Part shown: piece after piece, positions 19,074-28,527 of the stretch
How positions within the stretch are numbered: position 1 is the stretch's first letter
Layout: each line of letters begins with the position of its first letter
Source of the DNA: a virus
Reading direction: 5' to 3' (one strand)
DNA length: 31,956 bases
Virus record (IMG/VR): IMGVR_UViG_3300032213_002566
Location: 1-31,956 of that record
Made by a program: the position numbers and the translations under genes
The notes under the pieces: generated by a model
Seen by the model: only the letters and a program-made list of their open reading frames with translations
Told to the model about the DNA's origin: nothing
The model's database searches: none

Positions 19074-20321
19074 ATGGCTTTAGGCGCAAACACACCTACA
19101 AATTTAGCTTCTCGATTTAAGCAGCGTTACAACAAAGAGATCTCGCAAATTGTTCCAATGACGGCCGACATTTTAAGAACAGTAAAATTTCGAAACGACT
19201 TAGCACTAGGCGCTTCCGCTGAATTTGACGTTCAACTTGCACCAGAACTAGGATTTTCACAAGGTCAAGGATCTGTTACTCTTAACGGTGCCAACACTCA
19301 AGCAACTGCTCGGGCAACTGTTGGTGGCTACTCTTTGATTCTTCAGTCTCAAGTTTCTTATGATGCTATTGCAAGAGCTAAAAGCACAGATCAAGCATTT
19401 GCTTCGTTCTCTGATAGTAAGTTTATTCCAATGGTTGACTCGTTCAGAATGAGAGAAGAATACCATGCTCTTTTAGGACGCGATCAAGGCCTAGGGAAAA
19501 TTACTGCTAACTCTTCGGGCACACTTACCATTTCTGAAGATACGTTTATCCCAGCCCTTGCATCTTCTTTGATCGGCGCGGTACTTCAAGCTTGGACCGC
19601 TAAACTGACCGCAACTACGGCATCTGGCTCTCAGCATAACGGTGACTTGACAGTAACAGCGGTGAATATCACTAACCGAACCATCACGGTTTCTGGAACT
19701 TCAGCGGCTGTTGTCGCTAACGATTACCTTTATTTCAAAGGCGACTACACAGTGACTAGCCGCATCGGACTACTTTCAATCGCCCAAAACTCTGGGTCTC
19801 TTTTTGGAATATCAGCAACAACTTACCCATTATGGTCGGCAAACACCTATTCTTTAGGAACTTCTGCAATAACTCTAGGCAAAATCCTGGACGGTGCGGC
19901 AAAATCGGCTGAAAAAGGATGTGTTGGCAAAAAGCTTGTTTGCTACGTTCCAGTTTCAGCTTTCCAAAAGCTCGTTTCCGATGAAGCGGCTCTTGTTACA
20001 TACGGCGCAAGCAAGTCCAACAAGGCTGAAAACGGGTTTGAGTACTTAACCTTTTTAGGCGCAAGTGGAACTATAGAAGTCAAGCCCCATTTATTTATCC
20101 CAGACGGCGTTTCTCTTCTATGGTGTCCAGAATACACTTATGTAATCGGCTCAACAGAAGCGACCGCACAAATTGCTAAAGACGGTGATATTATCTTCGA
20201 CCTTGAATCAACTTCAGCTAAAGAAATGCGAATGTTCTCTGATACCGTGGGCGTATTCTGTGAAAGACCAGGGTTTATGGTGTACATGACTCGCTCAGAT
20301 TCTTTAAAACTTTCAGCTTAA
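19074..20321 (+). CDS. Major capsid protein
   Basis: 415 aa, shell protein, probably HK97 fold. The N-terminal arm (NLASRFKQRYNKEISQIVPM) is followed by a P-domain-like segment (QSQVSYDAIARAKSTDQAFA). The middle (about residues 170-230) is an inserted beta-rich region of Thr/Ala/Ser (TVTAVNITNRTITVSG). Towards the C-terminus come KLVCYVPVSAFQKLVSD, KPHLFIPDGVSLLWCPEYTY and ERPGFMVYMTRSDSL, where the A domain and C-terminal strand are expected. It follows portal and scaffold and has terminators on both sides, so it may be expressed at its own level. AAAGGG lies upstream. Confidence 0.85.
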   Translation: MALGANTPTNLASRFKQRYNKEISQIVPMTADILRTVKFRNDLALGASAEFDVQLAPELGFSQGQGSVTLNGANTQATARATVGGYSLILQSQVSYDAIARAKSTDQAFASFSDSKFIPMVDSFRMREEYHALLGRDQGLGKITANSSGTLTISEDTFIPALASSLIGAVLQAWTAKLTATTASGSQHNGDLTVTAVNITNRTITVSGTSAAVVANDYLYFKGDYTVTSRIGLLSIAQNSGSLFGISATTYPLWSANTYSLGTSAITLGKILDGAAKSAEKGCVGKKLVCYVPVSAFQKLVSDEAALVTYGASKSNKAENGFEYLTFLGASGTIEVKPHLFIPDGVSLLWCPEYTYVIGSTEATAQIAKDGDIIFDLESTSAKEMRMFSDTVGVFCERPGFMVYMTRSDSLKLSA

Positions 20322-20345
20322 TTTTAAAATGTGAACTAACAAACG

Positions 20346-20377
20346 GGCTAGCTGGCTAAATCTGGCTAGCCTTTTTT
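20346..20377 (+). terminator. Rho-independent terminator after the major capsid gene
   Basis: GGCTAGC (20346-20352), 12-nt loop, GCTAGCC (20365-20371), then TTTTTT. GGCTA occurs three times in the hairpin, so other folds exist. The next gene begins 18 bp later with no room for a promoter, so the tail genes depend on read-through. Confidence 0.85.
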
Positions 20378-20394
20378 CTAAAAAGGAAATTTTT

Positions 20395-20937
20395 ATGCCC
20401 ACTTTGTCCGTAATAATCAATACTCCAAAAGACGCAACAGAGTTTACAAGATCAGGCCAGCCAAATAGCAACCTAAATAGAATTGAGAACTTGATTAGAG
20501 GATTTAAACTAGGCTCTCAGCTCGGCTCGGTGTCTGTCTATGCTGCAACAGCTAACCCAGTTGCCGCTACTGGGACTATTACACTATCAACGGTTGTAGC
20601 AACTAACACAGTAACCATCGGCCAGACAGTTTTTACTTTTACAGCTTCGCCATCAAGCAATACGGCGACAGCGGTAGATGTGTTAGTGACGGGCGGTGAT
20701 ACAGTAGCAGCAGCAGCTCTAGCAGCGGCGATCAACAACAACACTTTAGGTGCCGGTGCTTACATAGTAGCAACTTCAGCCCTTGGAGTGGTAACTATCT
20801 CTTGTAGAATCCCTGGGACGATTGGAAATAACATCGCGCTTGCTAAGTCAGGTGCTCCTATCACTCTGTCGGCATCATATATGACCACAGGCGCTGGCGG
20901 CCCTGCCGGTGCTCCGGTTGTTATAGGAAGGAACTAA
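20395..20937 (+). CDS. Beta-rich virion protein, possible capsid decoration protein
   Basis: 180 aa. Residues 1-45 are polar. From about 55 comes a beta-sandwich of Thr/Ala/Val strands (ATGTITLSTVVATNTVTIG, TVFTFTASPSS), a helix (DTVAAAALAAAINNNTLGAG), then GVVTISCRIPGTIGNNIALA. This repeating fold occurs in several phage capsid decoration and tail proteins; the exact role is not determined. Position just after the capsid gene favours decoration. AAGGA precedes the ATG. The stop overlaps the next start by one base (TAATG). Confidence 0.6.
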   Translation: MPTLSVIINTPKDATEFTRSGQPNSNLNRIENLIRGFKLGSQLGSVSVYAATANPVAATGTITLSTVVATNTVTIGQTVFTFTASPSSNTATAVDVLVTGGDTVAAAALAAAINNNTLGAGAYIVATSALGVVTISCRIPGTIGNNIALAKSGAPITLSASYMTTGAGGPAGAPVVIGRN

Positions 20938-21293
20938 TGAGCAACGTAGCCTTACTTACTACACTTAGTTATAACTCGACGGCGGTAGTTGCTTCGACTA
21001 CCGTTCCATTTACGGCTGACTATTCTAAATTGATCAGCGCACAAGCGGTTTGGACGTCTACCACTCTTACCGGCTCTTTGACGCTGCAATACTCGCTAGA
21101 CAATACCAACTGGCAAGATTTTGCAACAACCACGTCGATCGTTAATACATCGTCAAACGTCTTTTGGAACGTGAATAGCACAGTAACAGCTTTGGCTGTT
21201 GGTGTTGACGCGGTTTATTGGCGCGTTAATGTGGTCAGAACCTCCGGCACTTATGACACTTTGAAGATTTACTTTGCCAACATTTCGAGGTAA
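20937..21293 (+). CDS. Small beta-sandwich virion protein
   Basis: 118 aa, Thr/Ser/Val-rich, no charged clusters. The strands (GSLTLQYSLDNTNWQDFATT, VYWRVNVVRTSGTYDTLKIY) suggest a compact beta-sandwich of the type used in decoration or fibre modules. The phrase SLDNTNWxDF recurs in many phage proteins of unknown role. AGGAAGGA lies upstream and the start overlaps the previous stop. It is probably a structural or decoration protein encoded between the capsid and fibre genes. Confidence 0.6.
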   Translation: MSNVALLTTLSYNSTAVVASTTVPFTADYSKLISAQAVWTSTTLTGSLTLQYSLDNTNWQDFATTTSIVNTSSNVFWNVNSTVTALAVGVDAVYWRVNVVRTSGTYDTLKIYFANISR

Positions 21294-21295
21294 TC

Positions 21296-24172
21296 ATGTC
21301 AACTTCAGTTACCTTTAACGGCTCAACATATTCAATCCCTGTTGTCGGCGAACGGCAATGGGGTACGAATGTCTCTAACTTTCTAATCGCTGTTGCTGGC
21401 AACGCTTTAAGCAAGGCTGGCGGCTCTTTTGTGCTAACAACTGCAGATGTAAACTTTGGTACTACATATGGCCTTGTAGTCCCATACATCAAAAACAGTG
21501 TAGGAAATATTGCAGCGAGTGGAATCATTCGCTTTGCCAATTTAGACACCATAGCCTGGAGGAATGCGGCAAACAATGCTGACATTGCTTTAAGGCTAAA
21601 CGCTTCTGACAGACTGCAGATTGGCGGCGTGGATATTCCTTCGATCTCCTCGACAGATACGCTCACAAATAAGACCATGTCGGGCGCATCTAATACGTTT
21701 ACAAACCTTCCTGTTGGGACAACTGGGATTACTGCTATAGCTAACGGTGGAACGGCTGTTTCAGCACTTCCAACGGTTCAAGGAGCTTCAGCCTTCGCAG
21801 CTTGGGATGCTAACCAAAACCTTTCTGCAAATAACATAGTAAATAATTATACAACAACAGCAACGGCTGCCGGTACAACTACCCTAACCGTAGCAAGTAA
21901 AATAAATCAGTTTTTCACTGGAGCAACAACTCAAAACTGTGATCTCCCCGTAGCTGCTACTTTAGCTTTAGGCCATCAGTTTAGAATAACTAACCTATCA
22001 ACGGGAGTGGTAACGGTAAGATCAAGTGGCGCTAATACAGTTATAGCTATGCAGCCTCAAGATAGTGCTATCATAACTTGTATTTTAGCTTCTGGCACAA
22101 GTGCGGCATCATGGTCTGTTGACTCTGAACTGTCTGCAAACTCCGCTACAGGCGCATTAGGTTTACCAGCCGGAACAGCGGCACAAAGACCGACAGCGGT
22201 AGCAGGTCAAGTTAGACTTAATACTGATTCAAACAGCTTTGAGGGCTATGCGAATGGAATATGGTCGTCAATTGGCGGCGGCTTAAATGAACTTCCACAA
22301 AAGAATTACTTAAAAACATACAGTGAAGCGAACGTGGCTCCCAGTTATGCAGGCTCTACTATTGCAGTAGGCGGAAACTTAGTTGATCTGGTTTCATTCC
22401 ATAGATCAAACTCCTCAAATACCATAACAAGCAGCGCGTCAACCTTGCTAAGAGGGAGTAACAACTATCTAACCTCAATGGCAGATACCAACTCAACGGG
22501 TACGGCGTTTATACAATTCCCATCATTCGCTTTAGAGGGCACTGACCTAGGAAAGCCTATTTCAATATCTTTTGATGTAAATGGTGTCACGGCCGATGGA
22601 AACTGGGACGTTGTAGTGGTTCGCTACACTTCAGCGGGCGTATATGGGAGCATAATTTCAGTGGCAGGCAATGCATCAAGTGGAACTACTCCAGTAAGTG
22701 CTAAACTTCCAACTGGCACGACCACATTTAACGGCTTTTTTGTGCCTGATAGCACTACGGCCTCAGATGTATACTGTGTGAGGCTAAGGCACTTAGTGAG
22801 TAACGCCGCTATTCGTGTAGATACTCTCTTCGTAGGCTCTCAGCCAATTAGAGTAGGCGCGGCGATTACAGACTGGCAGAGTTACACTCCGACATTTACG
22901 GGGTTTGGGACAGCATCCAATGTTGGCTTTCTTTGGCGAAGAAACGGAGATTCTGTAGACATTGCAGGGGTGGTTCAGACTGGAACCTCTACCGCCGTAA
23001 CACCACAAATCACGCTTCCTACTGGACTCACCGTTGATACTACAAAAATAATGTCAACTATTGCTCGTGTGGGTGAGATAAAATCAGACGCCATTACTAG
23101 AAACAACTTTATGGCAATAGTTGGTGGTGCCTACACAACATCCTTTACAGTGGCGGCGGATAATACGCCTAACACAGTGGTTGCCTCTGCAAGTGCTACT
23201 TTTGGTACAGGAACCTACTTAAAAATCCAGGCTACCATTCCAATCACCGGCTGGTCCTCCAACGTAACCATGGCAGATCGGGCGGTTGAGGAATTTTGCT
23301 CGAATTCTGACGTAACCTCAACGGCGTCAGTTATAACATCTGGGAGCCAAGCAGGAATTGATGGCGTTCAATTTAGCTCGTCTTGGGCTGTAGGTACGGC
23401 CTACTCAAGAAACGTAGACTTCTCTACAGCATATCAACCAAATGATACAGTCGTCTTAGAAATTAAGGATAACAATAGAAACTGGGTGCCAGCGCAAGCA
23501 TTATTTCCACCAATCAGACAAGGTTCAAATAACTTCGGTATTCAATGGTACACAACGGCCGCCAATCCAAATCGCGTTTTGGTTGAATTCGGCGCAGGCG
23601 GACAAACGCCTAGTAATGCTACTTACGCAAGCAACGGCACGGCATGGTCGGCTTTGAACGCCGCTGGGTGGAGATGGCGAGTCCGCAAAGTCTCAGCCGG
23701 CGCACAAGTTGGCTATCCAATAGATGTCGCTAACCTAGTAAATAACACACCGTCTTATTTAGCTTGGTCAGGACAAAACGGCTATGGATCAACTAATACA
23801 TGTATCAGAAAGTTTACTACTGCAACGGCCGCAACTGGCACTAACATTACCACGGCAAACGATGCAACTAATGGAGCATCCTTTACTGTTAACAAAACTG
23901 GAATGTACTCGATTGTTTATTGTGATGCCTTAACCGCTGGGGGAAATATTGGGCTTAGTAAAAACTCAGCACAATTAACAACAAACATCGCAAGTATTAC
24001 AGCGGCCAACAGACTGGCAATAGCAAGCCCGACAGCAAACGATGTATTTGCTTGTGTCTCGGGAGTGTTTTATCTAACCGCTGGGGATGTAATTAGGTGT
24101 CACACAGATGGTTCAGGCGCAACAACGTCAACAACTAGAACAGTATTTAGCATGGCTCACGTCACGACATAA
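21296..24172 (+). CDS. Tail fibre / receptor-binding protein
   Basis: 958 aa, modular and poor in charged residues. Residues about 1-75 are a virion-anchoring N-terminus starting STSVTFNGSTYSIPVVGERQ. Then come NADIALRLNASDRLQIGGVD and a fibre shaft (TLTNKTMSGASN), and the turn VRLNTDSNSFEGYANGIWSS typical of phage fibres. Residues about 340-520 form a jelly-roll-like domain (FIQFPSFALEGTDLGKPISI). A further module begins near 526 (ITDWQSYTPTFTGFGTASNV). The last about 120 residues are C1q/TNF-like (ASFTVNKTGMYSIVYCDALT; FYLTAGDVIRCHTDG) and likely form the trimer tip that binds the host surface. No chaperone gene follows, and no self-cleaving chaperone domain is seen. Confidence 0.8.
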   Translation: MSTSVTFNGSTYSIPVVGERQWGTNVSNFLIAVAGNALSKAGGSFVLTTADVNFGTTYGLVVPYIKNSVGNIAASGIIRFANLDTIAWRNAANNADIALRLNASDRLQIGGVDIPSISSTDTLTNKTMSGASNTFTNLPVGTTGITAIANGGTAVSALPTVQGASAFAAWDANQNLSANNIVNNYTTTATAAGTTTLTVASKINQFFTGATTQNCDLPVAATLALGHQFRITNLSTGVVTVRSSGANTVIAMQPQDSAIITCILASGTSAASWSVDSELSANSATGALGLPAGTAAQRPTAVAGQVRLNTDSNSFEGYANGIWSSIGGGLNELPQKNYLKTYSEANVAPSYAGSTIAVGGNLVDLVSFHRSNSSNTITSSASTLLRGSNNYLTSMADTNSTGTAFIQFPSFALEGTDLGKPISISFDVNGVTADGNWDVVVVRYTSAGVYGSIISVAGNASSGTTPVSAKLPTGTTTFNGFFVPDSTTASDVYCVRLRHLVSNAAIRVDTLFVGSQPIRVGAAITDWQSYTPTFTGFGTASNVGFLWRRNGDSVDIAGVVQTGTSTAVTPQITLPTGLTVDTTKIMSTIARVGEIKSDAITRNNFMAIVGGAYTTSFTVAADNTPNTVVASASATFGTGTYLKIQATIPITGWSSNVTMADRAVEEFCSNSDVTSTASVITSGSQAGIDGVQFSSSWAVGTAYSRNVDFSTAYQPNDTVVLEIKDNNRNWVPAQALFPPIRQGSNNFGIQWYTTAANPNRVLVEFGAGGQTPSNATYASNGTAWSALNAAGWRWRVRKVSAGAQVGYPIDVANLVNNTPSYLAWSGQNGYGSTNTCIRKFTTATAATGTNITTANDATNGASFTVNKTGMYSIVYCDALTAGGNIGLSKNSAQLTTNIASITAANRLAIASPTANDVFACVSGVFYLTAGDVIRCHTDGSGATTSTTRTVFSMAHVTT

Positions 24173-24220
24173 CAAACAACAAGGAAACAACATGCAAGCA
24201 TTAATTTTAAGGAGGAAAAT

Positions 24221-24508
24221 ATGAAAATGAATCTTAAGAAAATGGTTGATGAAGCTGACAATGGAATTTTAGATGAAATCATCGGCAGATCAGAAAAGAA
24301 AATGGTTGAGCCTTTTAAGAAAAAGGAAACTGTCATTGCTGTTGCCAAGCCTGAAGAAGAGATGAAACTTCATCCAGAGGATGCGGAAACCGAAGGCGAG
24401 AGCGGCCAGCATGAGATGGATGAAGCCAATGCTCCAGCTATTCCACAAGAGGACATGGAAATGCTAATGGAGCTTTACTCTAAAATCAAAGGTTCCAAAG
24501 GAGAGTAA
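24221..24508 (+). CDS. Small acidic protein
   Basis: 95 aa, very acidic in its second half (PEEEMKLHPEDAETEGESGQ), with a basic first half (KKMVDEADNGILDEIIGRSE) and a helical C-terminus (EDMEMLMELYSKIKGSKGE). Strong site AAGGAGG upstream. Not recognised. Between fibre and adaptor it may be an assembly chaperone or minor virion protein, but only position suggests this. A 10-codon frame at 24192 ends on its ATG and is too short to judge. Confidence 0.6.
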   Translation: MKMNLKKMVDEADNGILDEIIGRSEKKMVEPFKKKETVIAVAKPEEEMKLHPEDAETEGESGQHEMDEANAPAIPQEDMEMLMELYSKIKGSKGE

Positions 24509-24511
24509 GCT

Positions 24512-25372
24512 ATGCCTTACGATACTCAAAGATTAATCAGCCAGGTTAATATCAAGGCAACCTTGCCTCAAGGCAGGTATACCGATAGCGAGATATTAGA
24601 CACTTCTAACGATATTCTAATGTCTCAAATGGTGCCTTTAATTCTTAATCTAAAAGAAGAGTACTATGTAGCTAAAGCGAGTCAAAGCATTGTGGCAGGC
24701 ACTAGCTCCTATGCTGTCCCTTCTAACAGCTTTGGCCTATCGCTTCGGGAAGTAAAAATCCTGACTAGTACGAACCTGGTAGATCTTCAAAGGATTGATC
24801 CAGGTGATATCGACACGACAAACACAGGGACGCCCAACAGTTTTTACTTGGAAGGCCAGAATGTGGTTTTGTATCCCACTCCTCAAGCAAGTGGAGACAC
24901 GCTAGTTTTGTCTTACTACAAAGCGCCGAGTGAATTAGTGCTTACTACTGCGACAGCGACTATTACGGCGATTGCCTCGGGCGTTGTTTCGTGTGTCCCA
25001 CCCTCTGCTTGGACTACTGCAAATAGCTTTCAATTTACGTCTAGAGAAAATGGTCATAGGGTTTTAGGCTCTGCGCTAACTGCATCGGCTTTAACCACAA
25101 GCTCCATTACGTTTTCGGTGTCAGATATCCCTAGCACTTTGGCGATAGGTGATTCAGTTTCTCTAAATGGTTTTGCCAGCTATCTTGAGATCCCAGACAA
25201 CTGCTTTCCGCTAATGGTTCAAATGGTAGCAAATGAATTCTTAGAGAATCTAGGTGACGCTGGCCCGCTTCAAATCGGATTGCAGAAAGCCGAGCAGCTC
25301 AAAGCAAACGTAGTCTCATTTCTAGGTGTCAGGGTGCTAGGAGCTCCTAAACGGTCAACCATTTCTCTTTAG
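24512..25372 (+). CDS. Head-tail adaptor (tail tubular protein A-like)
   Basis: 286 aa. The pattern fits adaptors of short-tailed phages: an N-terminal helical segment (RYTDSEILDTSNDILMSQMV), then YAVPSNSFGLSLREVKIL, YLEGQNVVLYPTPQASGDTL followed by VLSYYKAPSEL, a beta-rich insert, and a C-terminal helix block (LEIPDNCFPLMVQMVANEFL). The FYLEGxxVVLYPTP-xxx-LxLSYY motif is common in such proteins. It would sit under the portal and join it to the nozzle encoded next. GGAGAG precedes the ATG. Confidence 0.75.
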   Translation: MPYDTQRLISQVNIKATLPQGRYTDSEILDTSNDILMSQMVPLILNLKEEYYVAKASQSIVAGTSSYAVPSNSFGLSLREVKILTSTNLVDLQRIDPGDIDTTNTGTPNSFYLEGQNVVLYPTPQASGDTLVLSYYKAPSELVLTTATATITAIASGVVSCVPPSAWTTANSFQFTSRENGHRVLGSALTASALTTSSITFSVSDIPSTLAIGDSVSLNGFASYLEIPDNCFPLMVQMVANEFLENLGDAGPLQIGLQKAEQLKANVVSFLGVRVLGAPKRSTISL

Positions 25373-25379
25373 GTGAATC

Positions 25380-28124
25380 ATGCCCCAAAGTCTTAACTTA
25401 ACAATAAAAGGCCTTCACACGTCGAATAGCGATATTTCTGGCGTGCCTCCAGGCTCTTTATCCATTGCAAATAACTTGGATCTTACAAAGCTTAACCTTG
25501 CACAGTGTCGAAGGGGATTCGGCCAGCTAGGTACTGGCCTTCCATCGGCAGGCTATCGAGCCACTCGCTTATTTGACTACTCGGGCTATATTTTTGCCAT
25601 TTATAATTCGACTCTAAATTACTACTCCTCAGGTTGGGTGACTAACGGAGCTCTAATCAAGCCAGCGAATGCTTTAGTGTCAAGGTTTACTAACCTATCT
25701 CAGAATCTTTATATCACATCCTCCACAGGTGTTAAGAAGATCGACTCCGCAACTGGAACACTTTACAGCGCGGGAATCCCAAACGCGCTTGATATGGCCT
25801 TGACTGCCGACTTAACAGTGGTCGGAACGGCTGTATCAAACAACAAAAAAGTTGCATATAGGCATTTTATTGGGCGGTATGACGCGAATAACAACTTTGT
25901 CCGTGGCGGTGTTTCAGGTCGGGTGACATACGATAATGCGGGCTCGGGAAACACCAGAAACGTAGTGGTTAAAGGCTTCATTCCAACCACCATAGACAAT
26001 ACTTACATAGCTCAAATCTATCGCTCTGATGAATTTGCAACTGGTTCAACGGGAGTCATAGACGATGAGCTTCAGCTTTGTTATGAGATTCCCATAGATA
26101 GTAACATGTTTTCCACGGCCATTAAGACGATCTCTTCAGTGGACACAGTGGCTGAAACTTTAACAAGCAACTCTCATGGCTACAAAAATGGCACTATCGT
26201 ACAGATAGCGGCATCAACCACTCTTCCCGCCCCGTTTGTCGCTTTAACTGATTATTTTGTTATAGGTGTTACTACGAATACGTTCCAACTGGCAAGCACT
26301 TTCGGTGGCACTGCTATCAATATAACCACCACGGGGAGCGGTACGATTACCACTCGCGGCGTTAATGCTTTTTGCTTTTATGACATCACACCTAATGCCC
26401 TTTTAGGGAGCACTATCTATACAGCGCCGAGCCAGCAAGGCCTTATAAATAACAATGCTCCTCCCCCGCTATGCTCGGATCTTGCAAACTTTAAAAACTT
26501 TCTGTTTTACGCAGACACTGAATCACTTCATAGATTTAGCTTTACGCTTATTTCCGTGAAGTCTGGGGCAAGTGGCGTCCTTGATATAGGAAACACAATT
26601 ACTATTGGCTCTGAAGTCTACACGGCGGCCGCGGCTGAAAACGTGGCATCTAAAAACTTTAAGCTAACAAGCGGCGTTTCTACGGCTTCGGATATCGACG
26701 CCACAATCAAGAGCTTTATTTCAGTAGTGAACCAAGGAAGCTCACTATATTACGCCTATTCTGCCACGGTTTCAGATGATGACTTGCCTGGAAAGGTGAG
26801 GATAGAAGCTAGAACTTTGGGGGCTTCTTCATTTAGTGTGGTCTCAAGCAATCAAGCAGCTTTTAACCCACAGCTTACAAGCGCCGCAACTACCAACCAA
26901 ACTTCTAAGAGCGATGCTTTCAGGAACGGTTTAATGTTTTCTAAGCAATCTGAAGGCGAGGCGGTGCCGATCAAAAATCAATTAAGGGTTGGAAACTCTG
27001 ATGACCCAATCTCTAGGATAGTCACAATTAGGGATTCGCTTCTAATATTTAAGGCAAAAGATGGCACTTATATTCTTCGCGGTGACAATGAAACAAATTT
27101 CTCTGTGCAATTACTAGACGCAACAGCAAAGTTAGTGGCGCCAGAGTCTATTGCCATTCTCAACTCCCAAGTCTACGGCCTATTTGAGGCAGGTATTTGC
27201 TCGGTGTCTGATACATCGGTTGAGGTAGTTTCGGACGCCATAAAGAACAAATTACAGGCGCTTTATGGTCAGGCCTTGGTTCAGATAAAGGCCTATTCTT
27301 TTGGCGTAGGCTATGAGACAGAGGGCAACTACATTCTATCAGTTCCAGAAACCTCTGGAGCTACTTACGCAACAAAGCAATACGTTTACAACGTATTCAA
27401 TAGAAATTTTTGGGAGTGGAATTTGTCTGTTGGCTCCGGTTTGGTTTCTTCCAGTGACGGGAAGCTTTACTTCGGCTCAGCTGCAGACAACAGGATCATG
27501 AAAGAGTTTAAAGATTTTACCCAAGACGACTTCAGAGACTACGAGGCAAGCCTCACCCTGTCTTCCTATGTTACCACGACGCTGACTATTTCAGGGACAG
27601 CGGCGATGACCGCTGGAGATTTGCTTGTACAAACTGGCTTGGATCCGTCTTACATTGTATCTGTCAACTCAGCTGCAGGAACCTGTGTGGTTGATCTTTC
27701 ACAAAGCTGGAACACTGGCCTTCCGGTGCTTCATTACAAAGCGATTGCTTGCACTATGGAATGGAATCCCGACTTTGCAGGAAACCCTGCAGGGATGAAG
27801 CATTACCAAACCCTTAACATGCTATTCAACAGCGCGTTAATTAAAACCGGAACACTCACATTCTCAGGGGACACTAACCCAGGCGTCAATCAGATTACCA
27901 TTACAGGACCGAGCAGCTCGGGTGGTTGGGGATATTCAGCTTGTGACGATGGCCCATGGGGAGGAGATAGTGCTCCTCTGCCAATTAGAGTCGGCATACC
28001 CCGCTTAAACGCTAGGGCTAACAACTTAACAGTGAAGTTTGAGCATAGAATAGCTGGGAGTGACTGGAAACTAGGCGGTGTTGCGCTAGACTTCCTTCCA
28101 ACAAGCACAAGGACGGCTAGGTAA
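25380..28124 (+). CDS. Tail nozzle / tail tubular protein B-like protein
   Basis: 914 aa, directly after the adaptor, as in podoviral tail modules. Recognisable features of the nozzle/stabilisation family: an N-terminus that defines paired values (LTKLNLAQCRRGFGQLG), a YSGYIFAIYNSTLNYYSSG strand set, IVTIRDSLLIFKAKDGTYIL, and ESIAILNSQVYGLFEAGICS. These resemble the beta-propeller part of nozzle proteins. Additional beta-rich insertions (about 250-310 and 395-480) make it longer than T7 gp12. It should form the short conduit through which DNA leaves. The stop overlaps the next start by one base (TAATG). Confidence 0.75.
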   Translation: MPQSLNLTIKGLHTSNSDISGVPPGSLSIANNLDLTKLNLAQCRRGFGQLGTGLPSAGYRATRLFDYSGYIFAIYNSTLNYYSSGWVTNGALIKPANALVSRFTNLSQNLYITSSTGVKKIDSATGTLYSAGIPNALDMALTADLTVVGTAVSNNKKVAYRHFIGRYDANNNFVRGGVSGRVTYDNAGSGNTRNVVVKGFIPTTIDNTYIAQIYRSDEFATGSTGVIDDELQLCYEIPIDSNMFSTAIKTISSVDTVAETLTSNSHGYKNGTIVQIAASTTLPAPFVALTDYFVIGVTTNTFQLASTFGGTAINITTTGSGTITTRGVNAFCFYDITPNALLGSTIYTAPSQQGLINNNAPPPLCSDLANFKNFLFYADTESLHRFSFTLISVKSGASGVLDIGNTITIGSEVYTAAAAENVASKNFKLTSGVSTASDIDATIKSFISVVNQGSSLYYAYSATVSDDDLPGKVRIEARTLGASSFSVVSSNQAAFNPQLTSAATTNQTSKSDAFRNGLMFSKQSEGEAVPIKNQLRVGNSDDPISRIVTIRDSLLIFKAKDGTYILRGDNETNFSVQLLDATAKLVAPESIAILNSQVYGLFEAGICSVSDTSVEVVSDAIKNKLQALYGQALVQIKAYSFGVGYETEGNYILSVPETSGATYATKQYVYNVFNRNFWEWNLSVGSGLVSSSDGKLYFGSAADNRIMKEFKDFTQDDFRDYEASLTLSSYVTTTLTISGTAAMTAGDLLVQTGLDPSYIVSVNSAAGTCVVDLSQSWNTGLPVLHYKAIACTMEWNPDFAGNPAGMKHYQTLNMLFNSALIKTGTLTFSGDTNPGVNQITITGPSSSGGWGYSACDDGPWGGDSAPLPIRVGIPRLNARANNLTVKFEHRIAGSDWKLGGVALDFLPTSTRTAR

Positions 28125-28519
28125 TGGCAAAAATAAGTTCTATCAAAAGGTTTTTCACCGAGGATTTCCCCTCAGATGTGAGGCCTTGGATTTCTGAAAA
28201 GCTTTTAGTTCCTCTCAACCAGTTTATAGATCAATCGGTGGGATGTTTAAACGGTGCTTTGACCATCAATGATAATTTAAAAGCAAAAAGGTATGATATA
28301 GTAATAGCTAAGAGTCAAGTCTATCCAATTAAGCTGCAATGGGCGTTAAATGAAGTGCCAACGGCCGTTTTCTTAGCTAGATTTGTAGCAGATGACAATA
28401 CAACTCCGAGTGCGGCTGTATCCGTTTACTGGTTATATGACGCTAATCAGATATCAGTGACGCTAATAGGTTTAGATACGACAAAAAAATACTTTTTAAG
28501 ACTAATCGCCCAAGTTTAG
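28124..28519 (+). CDS. Conserved-type small phage structural protein
   Basis: 131 aa. It begins MAKISSIKRFFTEDFPSDVR and has PLNQFIDQSVGCLNGALTIN. The string RFxxEDFP...LxPLNxFI is familiar from short proteins encoded beside podoviral tail genes. The second half is beta-rich (VSVYWLYDANQISVTLIGLD). Its role is unknown; a minor tail or head-tail component is likely from position. It is coupled to the nozzle gene by a one-base overlap. Confidence 0.65.
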   Translation: MAKISSIKRFFTEDFPSDVRPWISEKLLVPLNQFIDQSVGCLNGALTINDNLKAKRYDIVIAKSQVYPIKLQWALNEVPTAVFLARFVADDNTTPSAAVSVYWLYDANQISVTLIGLDTTKKYFLRLIAQV

Positions 28520-28527
28520 GAGAAAAA

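Noticed and set aside
21235-21678. 147-codon minus-strand frame in the fibre gene
   Set aside because: Antisense of the fibre N-terminus; no ribosome site or recognisable domain.
24192-24224. 10-codon frame ending on the ATG of the small acidic protein
   Set aside because: Has a site (AAGGA) and a tidy overlap, but is too short to separate from chance.
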